Shown one piece after another: positions 57,245 to 64,000 of a stretch of 64,000 nucleotides of DNA (positions are counted from its first letter, which is position 1; each line of letters begins with the position of its first letter). The translations under genes and the position numbers were made by a program. The stretch is from Sinorhizobium fredii USDA 205. Its GTDB lineage: Bacteria > Pseudomonadota > Alphaproteobacteria > Rhizobiales > Rhizobiaceae. Below the pieces are notes generated by a model. The model saw nothing but the letters and a program-made list of their open reading frames with translations, did no database searches and was not told where the DNA came from. The stretch lies in contig NZ_AUTC01000085.1 of the NCBI RefSeq assembly GCF_001461695.1, positions 1 through 64,000 of the forward strand, written 5' to 3'.

Positions 57245-57637
57245 TTAATTCGCGCGAACGACCGCGTTGCCCTCGGCCGCAAGTGCCGCCAGGTCGGCGG
57301 GCTTCAGCTCGACCGATTCGCCACAGCCGCAGGCAGACGTCTGATTCGGGTTCTTGAAGGTGAAGCCCGAACGCAAGGCTGTGACTTCGAAATCCATCTG
57401 GGTGCCGAGCAGATAGAGCACGGCCTCGGGAGCCACCCAGACCTTGGCCCCTTGATGTTCGATCAGATCGTCCTTGGCATTCGCTTCGGTCACGAGGTCG
57501 ACGGCATATTCCATGCCGGCGCAGCCGCCCTTCTTGATGCTGACCCGAATGCCCTTTGCATCGCCGCCGGCATTCTCGACGATCGACTGCACGCGGCCGG
57601 CGGCGGCATCGGTCAGACTCATTACGGCAAAGCCCAT
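57245..57637 (-). CDS. sufA: Iron-sulfur assembly scaffold/carrier (SufA/IscA/ErpA family)
   Basis: 130 aa. It is an A-type Fe-S carrier with the three conserved Cys: GGCAGMEY (first) and SACGCGE (second and third). The start at 57637 (MGFAVMSLTD) has AAGGAG nine bases upstream; an ATG three codons earlier overlaps that site. It is last gene of the suf operon, ending at a strong terminator. Confidence 0.93.
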   Translation of the reverse strand: MGFAVMSLTDAAAGRVQSIVENAGGDAKGIRVSIKKGGCAGMEYAVDLVTEANAKDDLIEHQGAKVWVAPEAVLYLLGTQMDFEVTALRSGFTFKNPNQTSACGCGESVELKPADLAALAAEGNAVVRAN

Positions 57638-57736
57638 CGGCTCCATCTCCTTCTTGTCACCGGGTTCAAGGCCCGGCGCTTTCCAGAATCCAATGTAGTG
57701 CCCGTATGTTAACGGATCAATATGCGGCGTACCGGC

Positions 57737-58117
57737 TCAGTACCAGCCGAGCGCTACCTGCGCCTCTTCCGACATGCGGTCCGGCGTCCATGGCGGATCG
57801 AAGGTCATCGTTACCTCGACGCCAGAAATACCCTCTACGGCACCGACGGCGTTTTCGACCCAGCCCGGCATCTCGCCGGCAACGGGGCAACCGGGGGCAG
57901 TTAGCGTCATGTCGATCTTCACCATGCGATCGTCTTCGATGTCGATCTTGTAGATGAGACCAAGTTCGAAGATATCGGCCGGAATTTCCGGGTCGTAGAC
58001 CGTCTTCAGTGCGGCGATGATGTCGTCGCTGAGACGTGCCAGTTCCTCGGCGGGAATGGCCGAGTGCACGATGCCTTCGCGGACATCGACCTTCTCTCCC
58101 GTTTCCTCGAGACTCAT
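57737..58117 (-). CDS. sufT: SUF system Fe-S assembly protein SufT (MIP18/DUF59 family)
   Basis: 126 aa. It has the DUF59/MIP18 fold: DIIAALKTVYDPEIPADIFELGLIY and LTAPGCPVAGEMPGWVENAV, with the conserved Cys in the PGCP loop. It assists Fe-S delivery in the SUF pathway. The start MSLEETGEK (58117) with AGGAGGCAGAC nearby is preferred over the longer 58186 frame, which would start inside the 58189-58222 hairpin. It lies between sufS and sufA. Confidence 0.92.
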   Translation of the reverse strand: MSLEETGEKVDVREGIVHSAIPAEELARLSDDIIAALKTVYDPEIPADIFELGLIYKIDIEDDRMVKIDMTLTAPGCPVAGEMPGWVENAVGAVEGISGVEVTMTFDPPWTPDRMSEEAQVALGWY

Positions 58118-58188
58118 GTCTGCCTCCTTCAGCAGGCTTCGCGAAAGTGTCTCATACTTTTGCGGCAAGAACCTGCAACAAAACAATG

Positions 58189-58222
58189 GCCTAAACAGAC
58201 GCCTTAGAGCGTCTGTTTAGGC
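58189..58222 (-). terminator. Long hairpin between sufS and sufT (possible internal terminator/attenuator)
   Basis: GCCTAAACAGACGC (58189-58202) pairs perfectly over 14 bp with GCGTCTGTTTAGGC (58209-58222) around a 6-nt loop. The sufS stop codon (58217-58219) is inside it. On the minus strand TTGTTTTGTTGC follows, so it may partly end transcription before sufT-sufA. Confidence 0.7.
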
Positions 58223-59458
58223 AAAGAACTTGCGCGCGTGTTCGAGCGCGTCCGCCAGAGCGTCGACTTCGGCCCGGGTATTGTAAAGGCCGAAAGACGC
58301 ACGGCATGTGGAGGTGACGCCGAAACGTTTCAAGAGCGGCTGCGCACAATGGGTCCCCGCCCTGACGGCGATGCCGGCACGATCGATCACCATCGAAACG
58401 TCATGGGCATGAATGCCGGCGATCTCGAAGGCGAAGATGCTGCCCTTGCCTGGCGCATCGCCGAAGACGCGGAGCGAATTCACGCTCGACAGGCGTTCCC
58501 GGGCATAGGCCGTCAGGTCCGCCTCGTGCGCCCTGATCGCCTCGCGGCCGACCTTTTCCATGTAGTCCAGCGCGTAGCCGAGCCCGATCGCCTGGACGAT
58601 CGGCGGCGTGCCGGCCTCGAAACGGTGCGGCGGATCGTTATAGGTGACGCGATCCTCGGTCACTTCCTCGATCATCTCGCCGCCGCCCATGAAGGGCCGC
58701 ATCTCTTTAAGCCGATCCGTCTTGCCGTAGAGCACGCCGACGCCGGACGGACCGTAGAGCTTATGTCCGGTCATCACATACCAGTCGCAGTCGATGTCCT
58801 GGACGTCGACCGGCATGTGCACCGCGCCCTGGCTGCCATCGACAAGCACCGGAATGCCGCGCTCGCGGGCGATGCGGCAGATCTCCTTGACGGGAACGAC
58901 CGTGCCCAGCGCATTCGACATATGCGTGATGGCGATGAGCTTCGTCCGCTCGGTCAGGCACTTGACGAAATCTTCGATATGGAACGCGCCATCGTCATCG
59001 ACCGGTGCCCAGACGAGCTTTGCGCCCTGCCGTTCACGGATGAAGTGCCAGGGTACGATGTTGGAGTGGTGCTCCATGATGGAGATGACGATCTCGTCGC
59101 CCTCGCCGAGATGCGGCATGCCGTAGCCGTAGGCGACCGTGTTGATCGCCTCCGTCGAGGACTTGGTGAAGACGATGTTTTCGACCGATGGTGCGTTCAG
59201 GAAGCGGCGCACCTTTTCGCGGGCGCCCTCATAGGCGTCCGTCGCGGCATTGGAGAGGAAATGCAAGCCGCGATGCACATTTGCATATTCATTGGAATAG
59301 GCATGCGCAATCGCATCGATGACGAGCTGCGGCTTCTGTGCCGATGCGCCGTTGTCGAGATAAACAAGCGGCTTGCCATAGACCGTCCGCGAAAGGATCG
59401 GGAAATCCCTCCTGATCGCTTCGACATCATAGGCCGGCATCGGCACAGTATGTTCCAT
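58217..59458 (-). CDS. sufS: Cysteine desulfurase SufS (group II)
   Basis: 413 aa. It is PLP-dependent and releases sulfur from Cys for SufBCD. The PLP lysine is in TGHKLYGPSG and the catalytic Cys in RAGTHCAQPLL, the group II (SufS/CsdA) loop. It is first of the downstream half of the operon, coupled closely (13 bp) to sufD. The start at 59458 is the only convincing Met for the family N-terminus. Confidence 0.95.
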   Translation of the reverse strand: MEHTVPMPAYDVEAIRRDFPILSRTVYGKPLVYLDNGASAQKPQLVIDAIAHAYSNEYANVHRGLHFLSNAATDAYEGAREKVRRFLNAPSVENIVFTKSSTEAINTVAYGYGMPHLGEGDEIVISIMEHHSNIVPWHFIRERQGAKLVWAPVDDDGAFHIEDFVKCLTERTKLIAITHMSNALGTVVPVKEICRIARERGIPVLVDGSQGAVHMPVDVQDIDCDWYVMTGHKLYGPSGVGVLYGKTDRLKEMRPFMGGGEMIEEVTEDRVTYNDPPHRFEAGTPPIVQAIGLGYALDYMEKVGREAIRAHEADLTAYARERLSSVNSLRVFGDAPGKGSIFAFEIAGIHAHDVSMVIDRAGIAVRAGTHCAQPLLKRFGVTSTCRASFGLYNTRAEVDALADALEHARKFFA

Positions 59459-59471
59459 GTCTTTCGTCCAA

Positions 59472-60749
59472 TCAGGCGTGTTTTGCGAGCCAGGCCGAGA
59501 TCACGCCTTCGAGCGCCTCGACCAGCGCCTCGTCAGCTTCCAACTCCTCGACGATCTCGGCAACGAAGGCGTTGACGAGCATCGCGCGTGCCTTGTTCTC
59601 CGGAATGCCGCGAGAAAGCAGGTAGAACAGCTGCGTATGATCGATATCGATGACCGTTGCACCGTGACCGCACTGGACATCGTCGGCGAAGATCTCGAGC
59701 TCAGGCTTTGCGGAGAAATCGCCTTCGTCGGACAAGAGCAACGTGTTGCACGACATTTTCGCGTCGGTCTTCTGTGCATCCTTCGCGACGAGGATCTTGC
59801 CCTGGAACACACCCTTTGCCCGATCGAAAACGACGTTTCGGATGATCTCGGTCGAGGTCGTGTGTGGCACGTCGTGACTAAGCGTAAACGTCACGTCCGT
59901 GTGGCTGTCCCCGCCGAGCAGGTTGATGCCGCGCAGCGTCAAGTCGGCTCCCTCGCCGCTCGCCTTGCCGTGGAGTTCCTGGCGCACAAGCTTGCCGCCG
60001 GCGTTGATGACGACGAGATGCAGCTTCGCATCCTTGCCGAGATCAAAACGGATCTGGCCGAGATGGGTGTCGGCCGGGCCCTGCTGCTGCAGGATGATCC
60101 AGATTACGTCGGCGCCTTCGGCAAGTGTCAGGTCGGTTACAGAGGAAACGAAGCTCGCATCCCCGTTCGTCGACAGATGCCGTTCGATCACAGTCGCCTT
60201 GGAACCGGCACCGAACGACACCGGAAAGCGGGTATGGGCTTGGCCGTGGCTTTGTGCGATCTGGATTTCCAGCGGTGCCTCGAACTCGGCGCCTTCTGCA
60301 AGCGCGATTTCGAGGCCGCCACCGACGAGTCCGCCATTGATCCGGCCGATCGCATCGTCGGAGCCGAGCACGGCAAGACCGGCGACCGCCGAACCGTCGA
60401 GCAGACTCTCGGTATAGGAGCGCGCCGTTACGCCTTCGGGAAGGCTCTTGAGGTCAGCCTGGCCGTTGCGCACCGAAAGCACCGACGAGCCTGGGACGAT
60501 GGGATCGACCCGGTCGGCAAAGGCCGACGGATCGGCGGAAGGCACCGCGCGCAGCAGCGTCCGCAGATCCGTATAGTGCCAGGACTCGACGCGCCGCGTC
60601 GGCAGGCCGGCCGTCTTCAGCTCGTGTACCAGCGTATCGCGTAGCGACAGCACCGCCCCATCGCCCGGCAAATCGCCGATCTGGGCGGTGTAGGCATCGA
60701 CGAGCGCCGTTTCGGCTGCAGTCATCTTGATCGCCTGTTGCATATTCAT
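59472..60749 (-). CDS. sufD: Fe-S cluster assembly protein SufD
   Basis: 425 aa. A beta-helix scaffold component of the SufBC2D complex. The C-terminal half has the GVFQGKILVAKDAQKTDAKMSC and QCGHGATVIDID stretches shared with SufB, plus a final helix (IVEELEADEALVEALEGVI). AAGGAG eight bases upstream supports the start at 60749. It lies between sufC and sufS in operon order. Confidence 0.95.
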   Translation of the reverse strand: MNMQQAIKMTAAETALVDAYTAQIGDLPGDGAVLSLRDTLVHELKTAGLPTRRVESWHYTDLRTLLRAVPSADPSAFADRVDPIVPGSSVLSVRNGQADLKSLPEGVTARSYTESLLDGSAVAGLAVLGSDDAIGRINGGLVGGGLEIALAEGAEFEAPLEIQIAQSHGQAHTRFPVSFGAGSKATVIERHLSTNGDASFVSSVTDLTLAEGADVIWIILQQQGPADTHLGQIRFDLGKDAKLHLVVINAGGKLVRQELHGKASGEGADLTLRGINLLGGDSHTDVTFTLSHDVPHTTSTEIIRNVVFDRAKGVFQGKILVAKDAQKTDAKMSCNTLLLSDEGDFSAKPELEIFADDVQCGHGATVIDIDHTQLFYLLSRGIPENKARAMLVNAFVAEIVEELEADEALVEALEGVISAWLAKHA

Positions 60750-60771
60750 TCGAACACTCCTTCAACAGGCG

Positions 60772-61527
60772 TCAGGCTGCCGCCTCGATGATATCCGCGT
60801 AACCGTTTGCTTCGAGTTCGTGCGCCAGCGCCTTGTCGCCCGACTTGATGACCTGGCCCTTGTAGAGAACATGGACCGTGTCCGGAATGATGTAGTCGAG
60901 CAGGCGCTGGTAGTGCGTGATGACGACGACGGCGCGATCCGGCGAACGCAGCGCATTGACGCCATCGGCGACGACCTTCAGCGCGTCGATGTCGAGCCCG
61001 GAATCGGTTTCATCGAGGATGCAGAGCTTAGGCTCAAGCAGCGCCATCTGCAGGATTTCCGCACGCTTCTTTTCACCGCCCGAAAAGCCGACATTCACCG
61101 GACGGCGCAGCATTTCCGGCGCGATCTTCAGCTCGGCGGCGGCTTCCTTGACGCGGCGCATGAATTCCGGCGTCGTCAGCTCGTCTTCGCCGCGATACTT
61201 GCGCTGTTCGTTCATCGCCACCTTCAGGAACTGCATGGTGGCGACACCCGGGATCTCGACCGGATACTGGAAGGCGAGGAAGATGCCCTTGGCCGCACGC
61301 TCCGAAGCGTCGAGCTCAAGAATGCTTTCGCCGTTATAAAGGATGTCGCCCTCGGTCACTTCATAGTCTTCGCGCCCGGAAAGGATGTAGGAGAGCGTCG
61401 ACTTGCCGGAGCCGTTCGGGCCCATGATGGCGGCGACCTCGCCGGCCTTCACGGTCAGGTCCAGGCCGCGGATGATCTCAGTGCCGTCTTCGGCGATGCG
61501 TGCATGCAGGTTCTTGATTTCAAGCAT
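60772..61527 (-). CDS. sufC: Fe-S cluster assembly ATPase SufC
   Basis: 251 aa, an ABC-type ATPase: Walker A GPNGSGKST, signature FSGGEKKRAEIL, Walker B CILDETDSGLD. It powers SufB-SufD remodelling. The gap from sufB is 77 bp and to sufD 22 bp, so all are one transcript. Confidence 0.97.
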   Translation of the reverse strand: MLEIKNLHARIAEDGTEIIRGLDLTVKAGEVAAIMGPNGSGKSTLSYILSGREDYEVTEGDILYNGESILELDASERAAKGIFLAFQYPVEIPGVATMQFLKVAMNEQRKYRGEDELTTPEFMRRVKEAAAELKIAPEMLRRPVNVGFSGGEKKRAEILQMALLEPKLCILDETDSGLDIDALKVVADGVNALRSPDRAVVVITHYQRLLDYIIPDTVHVLYKGQVIKSGDKALAHELEANGYADIIEAAA

Positions 61528-61604
61528 TTCAAATCGTCCTCTTGGGAAACGAATAGTTTTCGCGCGCAGGTCCAGCGCGCCGGTTCAATAATCAGTCCCA
61601 GGCC

Positions 61605-63074
61605 TCAGCCGACGGAGCCTTCCAGCGAGATGCCGATCAGCTTCTGCGCCTCGACGGCGAATTCCATCGGCAGTTCCTGAATGACTTCCTTGACGAAGCC
61701 ACTGACAATCAGCGCGATCGCCTGTTCTTCCGGGATGCCGCGCTGCAGGCAGTAGAACAGCTGGTCCTCGGAGATTTTCGACGTCGTCGCCTCGTGCTCG
61801 AACTGTGCGGTCGAGTTCTTCGCCTCGATATAGGGCACCGTATGGGCGCCGCACTTGTCGCCGATCAGCAGCGAGTCGCACTGGGTGAAGTTGCGGGCGT
61901 TCTCCGCCTTGCGGTGCGCCGAGACCTGGCCGCGATAGGTGTTGTCCGAGACGCCGGCGGCAATGCCCTTTGAGATGATGCGGCTCGACGTGTTCTTGCC
62001 GAGGTGGATCATCTTGGTGCCGGAGTCGACCTGCTGGTGGCCGTTGGACACGGCGATCGAGTAGAATTCGCCGCGCGAACCGTCGCCACGCAGGATGCAG
62101 GATGGATATTTCCAGGTGATCGCCGAACCGGTCTCGACCTGGGTCCAGGAGATCTTCGAGTTCTTGCCGCGGCAATCGCCACGCTTGGTGACGAAATTGT
62201 AGATGCCGCCCTTGCCGTGCTTGTCGCCGGGATACCAGTTCTGCACCGTCGAGTACTTGATCTCGGCGTCATCGAGCGCGATCAGCTCGACGACTGCGGC
62301 GTGAAGCTGGTTCTCGTCGCGCTGCGGCGCCGTGCAGCCTTCGAGGTAGGAGACATAGGCGCCTTCGTCGGCAATGATCAGCGTACGCTCGAACTGGCCG
62401 GTGTTCTTCTCGTTGATGCGGAAGTAGGTCGAAAGCTCCATCGGGCACCGGACACCCTTCGGCACGTAGACGAAGGAGCCATCGGTGAAGACGGCGGCGT
62501 TCAGCGTTGCATAGAAGTTGTCCGACTGCGGAACGACCGTGCCGAGATACTTCCGCACCAGATCCGGATGCTCCCGCATCGCCTCCGAGATCGACATGAA
62601 GATCACGCCGGCCTTCTTCAGCTCTTCCTTGAAGGTGGTGACGACGGAGACGGAATCGAACACCGCGTCGACGGCGATCCTCGTCTTCTCGACGCCGGCG
62701 AGAATCTCCTGCTCCTTCAGCGGGATGCCGAGCTTCTCATAGACCTTGAGCAGCTCCGGATCGACCTCGTCGAGCGATTTCGGCCCGGTCGTGCCCTTCG
62801 GCGCGGCATAGTAGTGAATCTCGTTGAAGTCGATCTTCGGATAGCGGACACGTGCCCAGCTCGGCTCGTCCATCGTGAGCCAACGCTGATAGGCTTCCAG
62901 CCGCCATTCGAGCATCCATTCCGGCTCATTCTTCTTGGCGGAGATCAAACGGATGATATCCTCGGACAGGCCTTTCGGCGCCTTGTCCATCTCGATCTTC
63001 GTCTCGAATCCGTATTTGTACTGGTCCACGTCGATCTGGCGGACCTGATCAATGGTTTCCTGCACGGCAGGCAT
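61605..63074 (-). CDS. sufB: Fe-S cluster assembly scaffold SufB
   Basis: 489 aa. The scaffold on which [4Fe-4S] clusters are built. [23 protein letters not shown] carries the conserved Cys, and [24 protein letters not shown] is a family block. The start [11 protein letters not shown] (63074) has GGAGAG upstream; the longer frame to 63140 runs into the promoter area and lacks support. Confidence 0.97.
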   Translation of the reverse strand: MPAVQETIDQVRQIDVDQYKYGFETKIEMDKAPKGLSEDIIRLISAKKNEPEWMLEWRLEAYQRWLTMDEPSWARVRYPKIDFNEIHYYAAPKGTTGPKSLDEVDPELLKVYEKLGIPLKEQEILAGVEKTRIAVDAVFDSVSVVTTFKEELKKAGVIFMSISEAMREHPDLVRKYLGTVVPQSDNFYATLNAAVFTDGSFVYVPKGVRCPMELSTYFRINEKNTGQFERTLIIADEGAYVSYLEGCTAPQRDENQLHAAVVELIALDDAEIKYSTVQNWYPGDKHGKGGIYNFVTKRGDCRGKNSKISWTQVETGSAITWKYPSCILRGDGSRGEFYSIAVSNGHQQVDSGTKMIHLGKNTSSRIISKGIAAGVSDNTYRGQVSAHRKAENARNFTQCDSLLIGDKCGAHTVPYIEAKNSTAQFEHEATTSKISEDQLFYCLQRGIPEEQAIALIVSGFVKEVIQELPMEFAVEAQKLIGISLEGSVG

Positions 63075-63228
63075 GTCGCTCTCCAATCTCGCCGGATCCA
63101 AGGTCCGGCGGCTTGTCAATGCGGTGCAATATGTACGCACCGCTTATGTAATGGCTAAAAGGCGGTTTTCACCCCGTTTGCCAAGCGGAAAATTGCTTTT
63201 CCGCAATTTCGTTCAAGGCTTTCCGCGT

Positions 63229-64000
63229 TCACGCGGCCTGCCCGGTCGAGCGGCGCCGCGCCGCCACTTTCGCGAACACCGCCGCACAGCGTTCGATCTC
63301 CGCTTGCGTCGTGGAAGCGCCGATCGAAAGACGCAGGGCGCCCTGCCGCGGATCATAACCCATCGCCGTCAGCACATGACTCTGTCCAACCTTGCCGGAA
63401 GAGCACGCAGAGCCTGCCGAGAGGGCCACGCCTTCGAGATCGAAGGCAATCTGGCCGGTCTCGGCCTTCAGTCCCGGCAGCGTGAAGAAAGACGTGTTGG
63501 CGATCCGCAAGGCGTTCCGACCATGGATGACCACGTCCGGCGCACTTTCCCGCATCTGGGCTTCAAGCCGATCGCGCAGCGCGGCAATCGCGGCCGTGCG
63601 GTCCTCCAGATTGTCGGCAACCACACGGGCAGCCGCCGCGAAGCCGACGAGCGCGGCCGCGTTCTCGGTACCCGAGCGATGGCCCTTTTCCTGACCGCCG
63701 CCGCGGATGAGCGGCTGAGGCATCATCACCTCGCCACGGGCGACGAGCGCGCCGCCCCCTTTCGGGCCGCCGATCTTGTGCGAGGAGATGATGAGGAAAT
63801 CGGCTCCCAGGCTCTCGATGGACAGCGGCAGGCGGCCGGCGGCCTGGACGGCATCGACGACCAACAGCCCGCCGTGGGCACGCACGATCGCGGAAACTTC
63901 GGCGATCGGCTGGATAATACCCGTCTCGTTGTTGGCAAGCATCACCGCCACTATCGGCAGGCCGGTCTGGCGATCATGTGCCGAAAGCAACGACTCGAGC
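63229..64000 (-). CDS. Cysteine desulfurase (NifS/IscS-type, group I), 5' end outside window
   Basis: Only the C-terminal ~257 codons are in the window; the frame is open to base 64000. The PLP lysine motif is SSHKIGGPKGGGALV and the catalytic Cys loop is GSACSSGKVGQSHVL, the group I (NifS/IscS) pattern, unlike the group II SufS further down. In sinorhizobia this gene heads the suf operon, 154 bp before sufB. It likely supplies sulfur to SufBCD alongside SufS. Confidence 0.93.
   Translation of the reverse strand, partial: LESLLSAHDRQTGLPIVAVMLANNETGIIQPIAEVSAIVRAHGGLLVVDAVQAAGRLPLSIESLGADFLIISSHKIGGPKGGGALVARGEVMMPQPLIRGGGQEKGHRSGTENAAALVGFAAAARVVADNLEDRTAAIAALRDRLEAQMRESAPDVVIHGRNALRIANTSFFTLPGLKAETGQIAFDLEGVALSAGSACSSGKVGQSHVLTAMGYDPRQGALRLSIGASTTQAEIERCAAVFAKVAARRRSTGQAA

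Overview
The window is a piece of an alphaproteobacterial chromosome, and gene content and order point to Sinorhizobium/Ensifer (Rhizobiaceae). The strongest markers are the block greA - lpsB - lpsEDC - lrp - trxB - lsrB followed by two tandem AbcR-type small RNAs, a class II (B12-dependent) ribonucleotide reductase nrdJ, an alphaproteobacterial LexA box (GTTC-N7-GTTC) between ssb and uvrA, and a SUF operon. The sequence is GC-rich, so many long antisense frames are open; these are shadows. I saw no rRNA, tRNA, CRISPR array, prophage or plasmid functions. One degenerate IS200/IS605-type element is present.

Layout. 0-9.3 kb is accessory: a CadC-like regulator, DUF1127, two transport/SDR genes, an L,D-transpeptidase, small lipoproteins, and a three-gene cassette (ICMT-like methyltransferase, stand-alone E2-type acyltransferase, SDR fused to SEC-C) with inverted copies of a ~105 bp palindromic repeat outside each end. 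9.3-13.2 kb is a minus-strand housekeeping block: coaD, two cyclophilins, queA, tgt. 13.4-20 kb holds a tiny membrane protein, a MATE exporter, a TetA-like MFS exporter (probably frameshifted), a LysR/aldo-keto reductase pair and a YpfJ-type metallopeptidase. 20-26.4 kb has carB, an MFS exporter and greA. 26.5-31 kb is the LPS core glycosyltransferase cluster with Lrp. 31.4-35 kb has trxB, a frameshifted lsrB, the AbcR-type sRNAs and a lytic transglycosylase. 35-44 kb has gyrA, marC, ssb, uvrA and a DUF72 gene. 44-48 kb is nrdJ. 48-51.8 kb has tiny lipoproteins, a GNAT protein and a YcnI-PCuAC copper protein with DUF2946. 51.9-56.5 kb is a tandem glycine riboswitch followed by gcvTHP. 56.6-64 kb is the IS200-like remnant and the minus-strand suf operon, with a NifS/IscS-type cysteine desulfurase cut off by the window end.

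How the genes work together. LPS core synthesis (lpsB, lpsEDC), Lrp, TrxB and LsrB form a neighbourhood known in sinorhizobia for envelope integrity and redox control during symbiosis. The LsrB/VtlR-type regulator is linked to AbcR-type sRNAs that in relatives repress many ABC-transporter mRNAs. The suf operon supplies Fe-S clusters. The gcv operon is controlled by glycine through its riboswitch. nrdJ carries a paired NrdR operator.

Two genes (the TetA-like exporter and lsrB) are each broken by loss of one C from a CC pair. That suggests sequence error as much as biology. The least understood parts are the methyltransferase/acyltransferase/SDR-SEC-C cassette, the paired mini-lipoproteins ending in YYxGIVPP, and several leader hairpins (greA, carB, sufS/sufT).
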